Below, piece by piece: positions 53,872 through 63,666 of a DNA stretch of 64,000 nt. Source of the DNA: JADFGZ01 sp965222345 (GTDB lineage Bacteria; Acidobacteriota; Terriglobia; 2-12-FULL-54-10); NCBI GenBank assembly GCA_965222345.1, contig CBDCTS010000004.1, positions 62,001 through 126,000 on the forward strand, read 5' to 3'. Under the pieces are notes generated by a model. That model had not been told where the DNA came from and did no database searches. It worked only from the letters and a program-made list of their open reading frames with translations. Positions within the stretch are counted from its first letter, which is position 1. Every line of letters starts with the position of its first letter. Both the position numbers and the translations under genes were made by a program.

Positions 53872-56589
53872 TTACTGACCGACCCAGCGGACCGTTACCC
53901 GAACGGGACTAGATTTTGCTCCCTTGTCGTCGGTGACCACGAGCTCGAACGAATAGACGCCAGGGCCGCCCAGGAAATCAGCTATGGAAGTCGCCGAGCC
54001 GGGGTTCCTGATCAGAGCTTCCAGCGGCCCGGTCGAGCGCCAAGAGTAAGTGATCGTGTCGCCGTCGGGGTCGAAGGAACGCGTTCCGTACAGCCTTACG
54101 GCCCGCTCCCAGACGAACCTCGGAGCCCTGACCACGGCTACTGGTGCAGCATTAGGATTCTCCACTCGCACGATCACGACCGCCTGGACCTGGTTGTGAC
54201 CGTCCGAGGCCAGCAGGTTGTAAGTTGTATCCGCGTTCGGGTTCACCTGGATCGACCCGTTGGCATCAACTGCGCCAATGCCGGTAATGATTACCCGCGT
54301 GGCATTCTCGGTCGCCCAGGAAAGCGTCACGGGGTCGCCCGGGTTGGCAATAACCATCTGGTCTGCGGTGAAATCAATGATCTGGACTGGACTTCCCACA
54401 GTGACCACAGCGGTTGCGGAAACCTCACCGTTTCGGTTGCTGGCAATCAGTGTGTAGGTTGTGCTCTGATTGACCTGTACGGTTGAGCTCCCCGACTGGT
54501 TAACGCTGCCGATGCCGGAGATCGTGACCGACGTCGCGTCTTCGACTTCCCACGTGAGGGTAGTCTGCCCACCCTGGGTTACTTGCGAGGGCGCAGCAGT
54601 GAATTGTCTGATCTGCGGCACTTGATCATCTGTTACTGTGACCGTGACGCTCTGGCTGAGGCTGCGCTGGTCGTTGCTGGCAGTCAGCGTGAAGGTCGTA
54701 GTCTCCGTCACGGTGATCGTCGTGCTGCCCGCCGAAGGATCAACCTCGCCCACGCCGCTGATTTCCGCGGCGCTTGCGTTGTGAATCTCCCAAACCAGGC
54801 TTGCGGCCTCGCCGCTGTCGATTGTGAGCGGCGTTGCTGTGAATTGGGCGATCGTGATTCCCGGGTCAAGCGCACTGACCATGGTGCGGTCGGTAGCGAC
54901 ACCACCGCGGTCATCCCGCACCGTCAAATGGAAGTGATAGGTCTCGCCTTCCGCGGCCGTAAAGGTCGGTTGTGCGGTGTCCGCTTTGGAAAGCTGCACG
55001 GTTGGTCCGGTGACCTGCACCCAATCGTAGGTGATGGGGTCTTCGTCGGGATCATACGAGGCCGACCCATTCAAGGTGACCTCTCCCGGGTCAACGCCGA
55101 TCTGGTCGGCTCCGGCGTCGGCCACTGGTGAGTCATTGCCCGTGCGCGTCTGCCGCGTTAGCACTTCATAGCGCACCCGCGGGATATCCACCGGCACCGG
55201 CTCCGAGGTGTTCGCTGAATAATCCTTCGGACTGAGCCAGCCGCCGAATTGCAGCCCGACGACAAACCTTCCCGAGTTGCTGTTCGAAATCAATGTTTCG
55301 TTCAAGCCGGCCTCGGCAGTAAAGGCGATGCTTTCCGAAAGTGGATGGATGTAGCGAATCGAGCCGCCCACCTTGTTGTCGCCAGCGCCGAAGAGAGCGC
55401 CGAAGTTCCCCTCGTACCATGCATCGCCCCAAGCGGCGAAGGCCGTGCTGAAGCCAACCTGATCGACAATGCTGAGGTACGACTCTTCCACCGTATTGGC
55501 CCACACGCTGATGCGGTTTAGAACAGCACCATCCATGAAGCCCCTCGTGCCGTATGCGCCAACGCGGCCCCGATCAAATACGTAGTCCAAGGTGGCGGAG
55601 GACTGTGCCATCGAGCCGCCATATTGAAATTCACCCAGGCGGACATGCCTGAAACTGCCGAAGAGGCCCACCTGCACGTTCCCAAAGCGGCTCACGAGAC
55701 CAGCATCAATCTGACCCTCATCCCGTCTGGAGTAATGCATGTACTCGCCTTCGACCTGCACCGCGTGACGCTGCGCGAACGGTAAGAAGATGCGCCACCT
55801 ACCCGAGCCCGCCAAGTTGCTGTCGTTGGTGTCGGGACCGACATTCAGGCCCAAGATCGAGAACTTCCGGGAGGGAGGCGGCAAAGAGGCCTTGACCGCT
55901 TCCTGCACCTCTTCCTTCGTTGGCGGCGGGGGAGCCTCGGCCAGTTGTGTCACATTCTCTTCGAGACTGCCTTGTCTGTCCCGAAGGTCGGCGACCTCCT
56001 GCTTCAATTCCTGGTTTTCTCCCTGTATATCCTTCAACATGCGGAGGATCTCGTCGAGCTTGCTCAGCTCGCTCATAATCTGGTCGCAACAGGTCATCTG
56101 TTGCTGCGAGATATCTTGCATTGCCTCGATCGCGTCGCCCACGCTACCCGCACTGATCAAGCGGCCCTGGCCGTCGGCCAGCCTCATCACGACCCGCCGG
56201 TTCATGAACAACGCCTCCGGGTTCTGGGCCTCAATACGAGGCGCTTGCTCACCGCGCGGTGTGATCGCGACTTGATTCTCTCTCGCGCCATACTTCAGGA
56301 GGAAATCCCTCACGGTTTGGGCCCGTGCCTGAGAAAGTCGCACGTTGTAGTCGTCGGTACCCCGATAGTCGGCGTGTCCTTCCAAGGTCACACGATACTC
56401 CGAATTCTGATTCAGCAACTCCGCGAGCCGGAGCAGGCTTGGAAACCCGTCCACAAGAACAGACGAATCAAATTCAAAGTTGATCTCTTCCCAGTCGCCA
56501 CTGCTGGCCTGCGTGTCCAACCCTTGCGCGAAAGCACTCGCTGTCACCAACAAGGCGAGACAGGTCCAAACCATTGCACGCTTACACAT
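53872..56589 (-). CDS. Large envelope protein: N-terminal OmpA domain, coiled coil, barrel-like region, PKD and Ig-like repeats
   Basis: 905 residues. Signal peptide (WTCLALLVTASAFAQG); OmpA-like peptidoglycan-binding domain at about 35-140 (INFEFDSSVLVDG, VTLEGHADYRGTDDYNVRLS, Asp and Arg ligands present); coiled coil about 170-215 (LSKLDEILRMLKDIQGENQE). Next an amphipathic strand region about 245-460 resembling an outer-membrane barrel, a PKD-like domain about 490-570, three tandem Ig-like repeats about 575-820 (each with ITIAQFTATPL / IRQFTAAPSQV / IIDFTADQMV starts), and a final PKD domain. OmpA domains usually sit at the C-terminus, so the order is unusual. It is 101 bp upstream of the TonB receptor on the same strand. 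Confidence 0.85.
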   Translation of the reverse strand: MCKRAMVWTCLALLVTASAFAQGLDTQASSGDWEEINFEFDSSVLVDGFPSLLRLAELLNQNSEYRVTLEGHADYRGTDDYNVRLSQARAQTVRDFLLKYGARENQVAITPRGEQAPRIEAQNPEALFMNRRVVMRLADGQGRLISAGSVGDAIEAMQDISQQQMTCCDQIMSELSKLDEILRMLKDIQGENQELKQEVADLRDRQGSLEENVTQLAEAPPPPTKEEVQEAVKASLPPPSRKFSILGLNVGPDTNDSNLAGSGRWRIFLPFAQRHAVQVEGEYMHYSRRDEGQIDAGLVSRFGNVQVGLFGSFRHVRLGEFQYGGSMAQSSATLDYVFDRGRVGAYGTRGFMDGAVLNRISVWANTVEESYLSIVDQVGFSTAFAAWGDAWYEGNFGALFGAGDNKVGGSIRYIHPLSESIAFTAEAGLNETLISNSNSGRFVVGLQFGGWLSPKDYSANTSEPVPVDIPRVRYEVLTRQTRTGNDSPVADAGADQIGVDPGEVTLNGSASYDPDEDPITYDWVQVTGPTVQLSKADTAQPTFTAAEGETYHFHLTVRDDRGGVATDRTMVSALDPGITIAQFTATPLTIDSGEAASLVWEIHNASAAEISGVGEVDPSAGSTTITVTETTTFTLTASNDQRSLSQSVTVTVTDDQVPQIRQFTAAPSQVTQGGQTTLTWEVEDATSVTISGIGSVNQSGSSTVQVNQSTTYTLIASNRNGEVSATAVVTVGSPVQIIDFTADQMVIANPGDPVTLSWATENATRVIITGIGAVDANGSIQVNPNADTTYNLLASDGHNQVQAVVIVRVENPNAAPVAVVRAPRFVWERAVRLYGTRSFDPDGDTITYSWRSTGPLEALIRNPGSATSIADFLGGPGVYSFELVVTDDKGAKSSPVRVTVRWVGQ

Positions 56590-57005
56590 CGTTTTTCACC
56601 TCTTCGGGATTTGCGGACCTCCGCTGGAAGGTGGACGACCTGGAGATTACGGTCGGCCCCGTTGCGAAGGCTGCATAGGGATTGATCTCGAATCCAACGG
56701 CCTCGGGCCCTGCAAGATCAACTTGGCCCAAGTCACTCTCACAGCCAAAATTACAATCGTTTCCCCGCTTATGCTTCCTCCCAATCAGTTTTGTCCATTC
56801 TCACACGACCCACAAAAAAGATAAAGCATAACAGGAGACGCGCCAGGCAGCGCTGAGATTCGCATCAGGGCAACAGGAAATTCAGCAGCCACAGGGCAGT
56901 CCCGCAGAACATTGCCGAGGCCGCCCCCGACGATGGTTACGATCCCGACCGCTGTATAGCTATCCAGTTGCTGATGGGGGCGTGAGGTCCCCTGATCAGG
57001 TTTCC
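56590..57005 (-). other. Intergenic region with possible membrane-protein remnant
   Basis: On the minus strand, about 56785-56985, a frame reads YTAVGIVTIVGGGLGNVLRD followed by a hydrophobic tail, faintly like the GGG-x-RD loop of TRIC/UPF0126 channels. Too short and unsupported by a start. The OmpA-protein promoter is also expected near 56600-56700. Confidence 0.25.
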
Positions 57006-57611
57006 TCAGTTGTGTTTATGCGGATGGTACGGATGGTCGTGGCGGCCATGGTGAAACACGACGTGCAGCAGCGATCCGCCAACGAACGCCTGGTAGAGTT
57101 CCACGCCGCCGGGGTCGTCTGCGAACAGATGGGTGCCGACAACGTAACCGGCGACCGTGGCGACAAGGATTGCTCCAATGCCGATCGAAGCTCTCCCGAA
57201 GCCGCGAGGTCGCAGCAGCCACCAGATCATCAGGCCGACCGGAATCCGGTGCAGCATCACCGCAGTTCCGACACGCGCCCCACTGGGCGCGAACGCCGCT
57301 CCTTCCAGAAAGGCGTGCAGCGCCAAGCCTGACAAACCGGCTAGGAGGGCCAGATTGTCTGCATGCGGCGCGAGCGAGTGCGAGACGCGCTCGATGAGAG
57401 TGGGTGTGCCCATTCCCAGGGCGAGGACCACAATCGCCAACACGCCATGATCAGCCCACGCATGTGGAAGCACCTGCCAGGCGACGAGTGCCGGCACGAT
57501 GACGTACATGCAGCCGTCAAAGAGACGCATAGTGCTAGGCCGGTCATGCAGCCACCCGTATAGCAACACACCTACTAGTAGGGCGGCGAGCGATCCGGCA
57601 AACTGGAGCAT
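57006..57611 (-). CDS. ZIP-like metal permease with His-rich C-terminus
   Basis: 201 residues, about six to seven hydrophobic segments. LALHAFLEGAAFA and VMLHRIPVGLMIWW correspond to the His-x-x-x-Glu metal-site helices 4 and 5 of ZIP transporters, but the second motif has Val in place of the usual Glu. C-terminal HHGRHDHPYHPHKHN could bind metal. Next to a CDF exporter and a His-rich protein, so zinc or related metal handling is likely; direction and ion are uncertain. Confidence 0.65.
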   Translation of the reverse strand: MLQFAGSLAALLVGVLLYGWLHDRPSTMRLFDGCMYVIVPALVAWQVLPHAWADHGVLAIVVLALGMGTPTLIERVSHSLAPHADNLALLAGLSGLALHAFLEGAAFAPSGARVGTAVMLHRIPVGLMIWWLLRPRGFGRASIGIGAILVATVAGYVVGTHLFADDPGGVELYQAFVGGSLLHVVFHHGRHDHPYHPHKHN

Positions 57612-57715
57612 GGCGAGGGTCCCTATCCGATGCTGATGCTAATGAGGTATGGTACCGACTCCAAGAGCTTCACCACCTTCAGCCCGACCTCGTGGCAGAG
57701 TATGGCATTAGAACT

Positions 57716-57749
57716 CAGAGGCATCCGCGATCCGTTGCGGATGCCTCTG
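57716..57749. terminator. Perfect 13-bp stem, 8-nt loop hairpin
   Basis: CAGAGGCATCCGC, loop GATCCGTT, GCGGATGCCTCTG. It lies just beyond the stop of the His-rich gene (minus strand) and 105 bp upstream of the ZIP-like gene. No U-tract follows on the minus strand, so it may be an intercistronic processing or attenuating hairpin rather than a rho-independent terminator. Confidence 0.6.
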
Positions 57750-57771
57750 GTTGATTGCGGCATTCCTCCTG

Positions 57772-58120
57772 CTAGCTGGGCAGCTTGCCGTGGTCGTCAC
57801 AGTGATTGTCGCGCGGATGGTGCAGGTGGCCTCCGACAAGATAGTCCGCGTAGTTGCCATGCAGCACTGCTTCGTGACCGCAGCCATCACCGTGCTGATG
57901 TACAGCCTCGTGGCCCTTACAATCATGGTCGGGCGTGCAGGCGGCGGGGTTCGACTCCGTCACCGGCATAGAATTGCTCGTCGTAATGGCCCTCATGATC
58001 GTGGTGCAGATGGCCCTCGTGCAAGTAGTCGGTGTGGCCTTCGTGCGGCACAGCAGTGTAGCCACAGTCAGAGCTGTGCTTGTGGGTGTGGTCTCCGTGG
58101 GAATGATGGTCGTCAGCCAT
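57772..58120 (-). pseudogene. His-rich metal-binding protein with +1 frameshift
   Basis: Starts MADDHHSHGDHTHKHSSDCG and carries repeated GH.DYLH.GHLHH-type segments. The second half (NPAACTPDHDCKGHEAVHQH, then YLVGGHLHHPRDNHCDDHGK) is in another frame, offset by one extra base near 57950. The two halves are internal repeats of one metal-chelating protein type often found beside CDF zinc exporters. It overlaps the CDF gene end by 8 bp. Either a pseudogene or a programmed shift. Confidence 0.7.
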
Positions 58121-59111
58121 GTTTTTCCCTCCCACTTTCTGCATGAACGAGAGGCGTCCTTGTTCCGTCTCCCGCCCTCCTGTGGGCGTGCAGATGGTCT
58201 ACATGGTGGTTTTCAGCGGTACAGCCTTCCGGCGAGAATTCCAACTGAATTGTCATGTGCCGGATGCCGTAATCACGCGAGGCGATTTCCCGAAGGCGCC
58301 GCCGCAGGAAGGTAAGGTCCCTAAAGTCGGGATCGACAAGGACGTGAGCAGTGAGCATGTCGTAGTCAGGGGCGAGACTCCAGACGTGAATGTCGTGGAT
58401 CAGGCCGACCCCTTTCACTGCCTCCATCTCGCTACAGAGACGATACACGTCGATGTGTTTTGGGGCACCTTCGAGCAACACGTTGATTACTTTGCCGAGT
58501 AGGCGCCACGTGCCGAACACGATGATGATACCGATGACCACGCTCACGATGGGGTCCGCGAGCGTCCACCCGAAGGCCCAGACGAGAGTGCCGGACACGA
58601 CGACACCGACTGACCCCAGCAGGTCGGCCATGACGTGCTGGAAGGCGCCTTCGACGTTAACGTTGTGCTCGACCGACCTGTGGAGGATCCAGACTGCCAC
58701 GCCGTTGACAACGAGGCCGATTGCGCCGACGGACAGCATAAGCGCGCCGTCAATGTCGGGCACGTCCGCAAAGCGGTGGTAGGCTTCGAAGACCACCCAG
58801 CCGGCGATCAACCAGAGCGTGAGAGTGTTCACCAGGGCCGCCAGGATCTCAAGGCGGCGGTACCCGAAGGTACGCTCCGCGGACGCGGGCCGACTTGAAA
58901 AGTGCAGGGCAACCAGTGCGAAGCCAATCGACGCCGCATCGGTCAGCATGTGCCCGGCGTCCGCAATTAGCGCCAAACTGCCGGAGAGGATGCCGCCGAC
59001 GATCTCAGCGAACATATAACCGACGATCAACACGAGCGCGGTGGTCAGGTTGCGTTTGCTCGTCCTGCGCCGATCGCGCGAATGGTTATCCTCCCTCCAG
59101 GCCGTGGTCAT
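58113..59111 (-). CDS. Cation diffusion facilitator (CzcD/ZitB-type zinc exporter)
   Basis: 332 residues, six membrane helices. Helix 2 ALIADAGHMLTDAAS and helix 5 FQHVMADLLGSVGV supply the two His-x-x-x-Asp pairs of zinc-transporting CDFs. A His-rich stretch follows (ENHHVDHLHAHRRAG) after the C-terminal cytoplasmic domain (VHVWSLAP-like: IHDIHVWSLAPDYDML). Exports zinc or similar divalent ions using protons. First gene of a minus-strand metal cluster, divergent from the RND genes. Confidence 0.92.
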   Translation of the reverse strand: MTTAWREDNHSRDRRRTSKRNLTTALVLIVGYMFAEIVGGILSGSLALIADAGHMLTDAASIGFALVALHFSSRPASAERTFGYRRLEILAALVNTLTLWLIAGWVVFEAYHRFADVPDIDGALMLSVGAIGLVVNGVAVWILHRSVEHNVNVEGAFQHVMADLLGSVGVVVSGTLVWAFGWTLADPIVSVVIGIIIVFGTWRLLGKVINVLLEGAPKHIDVYRLCSEMEAVKGVGLIHDIHVWSLAPDYDMLTAHVLVDPDFRDLTFLRRRLREIASRDYGIRHMTIQLEFSPEGCTAENHHVDHLHAHRRAGDGTRTPLVHAESGREKHG

Positions 59112-59358
59112 GGTGATGGTCGGAAGTCACTTGTTTGAAAATAGCGGTCTTATTTGGGTTAGGTCAACAAACAACCACTAGTAATCCTTATGGGCTATCC
59201 CTTATGCGTTTGTAACATACTCGTGCGGCCATGGAGTGTCAAGTAGCATCGATGTTGACGATGAGGCGCGCGGTCTCGCGAGTCGTATCCAGCGCGTCAG
59301 TCGTGAGGACGTATCCCGCGACCTAGACCTCTTCGAGCAGGGCGCGCACGGCCGTTAG
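59112..59358. other. Divergent intergenic region with degenerate coding trace
   Basis: Promoter region of the CDF gene. On the minus strand about 59248-59400 a frame reads LLDFNDGGVYLTAVRALLEE then an in-frame TAG and GYVLTTDALDTTRETARLIV, looking like a decayed gene I cannot identify. Confidence 0.3.
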
Positions 59359-60066
59359 ATAGACGCCGCCATCGTTGAAGTCGAGGAGTATTCGATCTTT
59401 GGGCCGGACTTTCTATCATTTTGGAACGGTCAGGGACTGATCGTCCGATTCGAACAGGAAATCGAGACTGCCAGCCGGCGCGGTCACCGCATCAAAGCGG
59501 CCGATGCCGGCATTGCAGTTGCCCGTTCCGAGGTTGCAGACGCGCGCCGGCAACTGCACCTCGCGGTCGGCCGGGCATACTTCCGGTTCGTGATCGCCCA
59601 GGCCGATCAGACCACGGCCACCACGGCACTCAACGAAATCGAGCAGGTTGTCAGTCTGACCGAGGCGAGGTTCAACGCGGGCGAAGTGGCAGGTACGGAA
59701 CTGCGTCGGCTCCAGGTGGAGCGCCTCCATTTCTTCGATCAGGTCTTAACGACAGAGCTGGCAGTGAGCGACGCACGCGTGGCGCTATTGAACCTGCTCG
59801 GCGCAGCCGACTTGCAGCAACTGTTCGAAGCGACAGATCCGTTGGCGGCGCCGATCGACGCTGTTCAACAGATCGACGGGCAGCCGGTCGTCTTCGTGCG
59901 GACGGGGCCAACCACCTTCGAACGTCGCGACGTCTCGCTCGGTTCGACGGCGGATGGTCTGGTCGAGGTGGTCAGCGGCCTGAGGCCCGGTGAGTCGATC
60001 GTATCGACCGGCAGTTTCTATCTGAAGACCGCGTTGCTGCACGAGCGGATCGGTCACTCGCACTAA
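59359..60066 (+). pseudogene. Chimeric fragment: CzcC-type outer membrane factor fused in frame to CzcB-type adaptor C-terminus
   Basis: No start codon; the frame opens after TAG 59356-59358. The first part is TolC/CzcC-like coiled-coil sequence (FEQEIETASRRGHRIKAAD, AVGRAYFRFVIAQADQ, EARFNAGEVAGTELRRLQ, ALLNLLGAADLQQLF). At about PLAAPIDA it changes to the C-terminus of a periplasmic adaptor (QPVVFVRTGPTTFERRDVSL, VEVVSGLRPGESIVSTGSFYLKTALLHE). A normal czcC-czcB-czcA operon has full-length C and B; here a deletion has joined their remnants without breaking frame. Stop is 1 bp before the czcA ATG. Confidence 0.8.
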
Positions 60067-60067
60067 C

Positions 60068-62399
60068 ATGCATCGCCTCGTTGATTTTTCCCTCCGCAAC
60101 CGGTTTCTCGTGCTGGCGTTCACTGTGCTGGCCGCTGGGTTCGGCGTGTACTTAATGTTCCAGTTGCCGATCGACGCAGTGCCCGACGTGACGCCGAACC
60201 AAGTGGCGGTGCTCACGCAGGCGCCTGGACTCGGCCCTGTGGAGGTCGAACAGTTCGTCACCTTTCCGGTCGAAACTGCGATGAGCGGCCTGCCGGGCAT
60301 AACTACGATCCGATCCGTGTCGCGGTTCGGGCTCTCGTCGGTCTACATCTACTTCGAGGAGTCGATTGACTTCTACTTTGCGCGCCGTCTGGTAATGGAG
60401 CGGCTGCCCGAGGCGCGCGAGTTGATTCCGAAGGGCTACGGCACGCCATCCCTGGGGCCGATCAGCACTGGGCTGGGCGAGATTTACCAGTTCGAGGTTC
60501 GCGGCGACGGGTACTCCCCAATGGAGCTGCGCAGCATTCTCGACTGGGAGATCGGGTTCAAGCTGCAGTCGGTGCCTGGCGTCGTCGAGGTGAACTCCTA
60601 CGGCGGGGAGCTGAAGACGTACGAGATCCAGCTTAATCCGGATCGCCTCGTTTCCTACAACGTGTCGCTCGACATGGTCTTCGACGCGCTCCGCGAGAAC
60701 AACGCGAACGCTGGCGGCGCCTACATCGAGCGCTCCCAGGAGCAGTACGTCATTCGCGGCGAGGGTCTCATCACCTCCCTTGAGGACATCGGCAACATCG
60801 TCGTGACCGCCACCGAGGACGGCACCCCCATCTTCATGCGCAACATCGGCGAGACTGCCTTCGCGCCGATGGTCCGTCAGGGCGCCGTTACCCGCGACGG
60901 TCGCGGCGAGGTGGTGACCGGCGTGGTCATGATGCTGATGGGCGAGAACCCGCGCGTCGTCGCCCAGCGCGTCGATGAGGAACTGGCGCGCATCGTGCCG
61001 ACATTGCCGCCCGGCGTCGAGATCGATACCTACTACGACCGGACTGATCTGGTCCAGCGGACGATCGCCACCGTGCAACGGAACTTGGTGGAAGGCGGCC
61101 TGCTGGTGGTCGCGGTGCTGCTGCTATTCATAGGCAATCTGCGTGGTGGGTTGATCGTTGCCTCGGTGATTCCGCTGTCGATGCTCTTCGCGTTCACCGG
61201 GATGGTGCAGGCAAGACTTTCCGGCAACCTCATGAGCCTGGGCGCAATCGACTTCGGCCTGATCCTCGACGGGTCGGTCGTCATGGTCGAGAACATCGTG
61301 CGGCGCCTGGACCAGGCGCGAGAAGGGCAAATCCGTGAAGCGGTGGTCGCCTGGGCGGGCCGCGAAGTGGCGCGTCCAGTGTTCTTTGCCGTGATGATCA
61401 TCATCATCGTCTACCTGCCGATTCTCGCGCTCCAGGGGATCGAAGGAAAAATGTTTCGGCCGATGGCGCTGACCGTTATCTTTGCCCTGATTGCCTCCTT
61501 GGTGCTGGCGCTGACGCTGATGCCTGTGCTCTCTCTGCTGATGTTCCGGCGGCGCGTCCCACATAAGATGCCACGTGTGGTGACTTGGTTGTTGCGCGGG
61601 TACCGTCCACTACTCGGCAGCGTACTGGCGCATCCGCGCGTGGCTGGGGCGACAGCGGCGGGCGTCTTCGCGGCCTCCCTCCTGTTGGTTCCCTTCATGG
61701 GCGGCGAATTTTTGCCGAAGCTCAACGAGGGCGCGATCGCGGTCCAGGCGTGGCGGCTGCCGAGCGTGGCACTGTCGGAGTCAATCAAGAGCACGACCCT
61801 CATTGAGCAAACACTGCTGGAGTTCCCGGAGGTAGTGACCGTGGTGTCGCGTACCGGCCAGGCCGAGATCCCAACCGACCCGATGGGAGTCGAGACGAGC
61901 GACATCTACGTAATCTTGACGGACGAGCGCAACTGGGAGACAGCCGACACTAAGGATGGCCTGATCGAGGCGATCAACCGCTCGCTCGAGCAGCAGGTGC
62001 CGGGCAACATCTTCAGCTACTCGCAGCCGATCGAATTGCGTATGCAGGAGATGATTGCCGGTGTCCGCTCCGATCTTGCGGTCACCGTCTACGGCCCCGA
62101 CCTGGACGAGTTGCGCCGTATTGGAGAGGCGGTGCAGCAGGTTGTGGCCGGCGTGCCGGGAGCCGCCGACGTCAAGGCGGAACAAACGGCTGGGCTGCCG
62201 TTTCTGCGTGTGCGCATTGATCGTAGAGCTGTAGCGCGTTACGGCATCAACGTCGCGGACGTGCTCGCGGTGGTCGAGACGATGGGCGGCACGATGGTTG
62301 GCGAGGTGCTGGAGGGACAAGCGCGGTTCCCGCTACGGGCGCGGTTCGTCGCCGACGCCCGCGCCGATATCGAGGACATCCGAAGCATCCGGGTGTCGG
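60068..62399 (+). pseudogene. czcA: Heavy-metal RND efflux pump CzcA/CusA-type, 5' part, interrupted by IS3 element B
   Basis: 777 codons of the inner-membrane RND pump: RFLVLAFTVLAAGFGVYLMFQL (helix 1), QLPIDAVPDVTPNQV, helix 4 with AIDFGLILDGSVVMVEN (charged residues of heavy-metal pumps, Zn/Co/Cd type), and the second periplasmic domain up to IRSIRVS. Interrupted at 62399 with duplication TCGG; continues at 63667. Drives proton-coupled efflux of divalent metals with adaptor and outer membrane partners, which are themselves remnants here. Confidence 0.92.
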
Positions 62400-62428
62400 T
62401 GACCTGCCCCCGGTTGTTGGTCCACTTT

Positions 62429-63316
62429 TTATGTTAGTCCATAAGCCGTTGCAGCCGGGTGGAGCGGAGCGGAACCCGGCCGTAACGGCAGGATCGCTTC
62501 CGGGGCTGGCGGCCGGTAGCCTAACGCGCTGTGCGGGCGAACTTTGTTATACTCCCGCCGCCATCCCTCAATCAACACCTTCGCTTCCTGCAAGGTGTAG
62601 AAGATCTCCCCATTGAGAAACTCGTCTCGAAACTTCCCGTTCAACGATTCTACATACCCGTTTTCCCATGGGCTCCCCGGCTCGATGAACAAGGTCTTTA
62701 CCCCTACCCGCTCCAGCCAGTTCCGAACCAACCGTGCTGTGAACTCGGACCCGTTATCCGAGCGAATGTAATCGGGAACTCCTCGCTCCACAAACAAGGC
62801 TGCCAGCCGTTCCAAGACACTCATCGAATCAGCTCGCCGTTCTACGTCGATTGCCAAACATTCTCGCGTGTACTCATCCACCACCGTCAACATCTTCAGG
62901 GGACGACCATCCTGGGTTCGATCTGCCACAAAATCGTACGCCCAGACATGATCCCGCCAGCACGGTCTTAACCGAAGACACGACCCATCGTTCAACCACA
63001 GGCGGCTTTTCCGGGGTTGTTTCTTCGGCACTTTCAGTCCCTCCTGCCTCCAGATTCTCTCCACCCGCTTATGGTTCACCCTCCACCCCTCCCGTCGCAA
63101 CAGCGCCGTGATTCGCCGGTAGCCGTATCGACCGTACTCGCCGGCTAACTGCAGCGTCCGGGTCACCAGTCGCGGTTCATCCTGTGGTGTCAAGGTTCGA
63201 TGCCGCTGGGTGGATCGGTACTGCCTCAGCACTCGACACGCCCGCCGCTCCGACACTCCCAAGGTCTGACAGACACGCTCCACTGCCTGCCTCCGTCGGC
63301 ACGGGCTTAGAAGTTT
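62429..63316 (-). CDS. IS3-family OrfB transposase (element B copy 3), -1 frameshift product
   Basis: Same protein sequence as copies 1 and 2 with intact DDE core (AYDFVAD, RSDNGSEF, ENGYVESLNG). Confidence 0.92.
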   Translation of the reverse strand, partial: KLLSPCRRRQAVERVCQTLGVSERRACRVLRQYRSTQRHRTLTPQDEPRLVTRTLQLAGEYGRYGYRRITALLRREGWRVNHKRVERIWRQEGLKVPKKQPRKSRLWLNDGSCLRLRPCWRDHVWAYDFVADRTQDGRPLKMLTVVDEYTRECLAIDVERRADSMSVLERLAALFVERGVPDYIRSDNGSEFTARLVRNWLERVGVKTLFIEPGSPWENGYVESLNGKFRDEFLNGEIFYTLQEAKVLIEGWRREYNKVRPHSALGYRPPAPEAILPLRPGSAPLHPAATAYGLT

Positions 63317-63585
63317 CCCGAGGATGCCTCCTTCAGAATCGCAAGGTCCAACGCCTGATCCGCTACCAACTTCTTCAGTCGGCCATTCTCCCGTTCCAGT
63401 TCCTTCAAACGCCTCACCTGATCAACCCGCAAGCTCCCATACTCCTTCCGCCATCGATAATATGTCTGCTCCGTGATTCCCAACTTCCGACAGACCACTC
63501 CCGTTGTCTGGCCCTTAGCCAGTTCCACTTCTGCCTCTCGTAGATGTCGGATGATCTGTTCGACCGTATACCGCTTCTTAGCCAT
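63307..63585 (-). CDS. IS3-family OrfA (element B copy 3)
   Basis: 92 residues, same protein sequence as copies 1 and 2; slippery GGGAAAC at 63313-63319. Confidence 0.92.
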   Translation of the reverse strand: MAKKRYTVEQIIRHLREAEVELAKGQTTGVVCRKLGITEQTYYRWRKEYGSLRVDQVRRLKELERENGRLKKLVADQALDLAILKEASSGNF

Positions 63586-63666
63586 CCTTCCCCCTTTTTC
63601 AAGTCCAGTTGAAACCCTTTACTCTAACTTATCAACTGGACCGTTTTTGGGGGGGCAGGTCATCGG

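Larger units (their letters stand above)
62400..63662 (-). mobile_element. IS3-family element B, copy 3 (1263 bp)
   Basis: Inverted relative to copies 1 and 2, with perfect TGACCTGCC/GGCAGGTCA ends and a perfect 4-bp duplication TCGG (62396-62399, 63663-63666). Confidence 0.96.
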
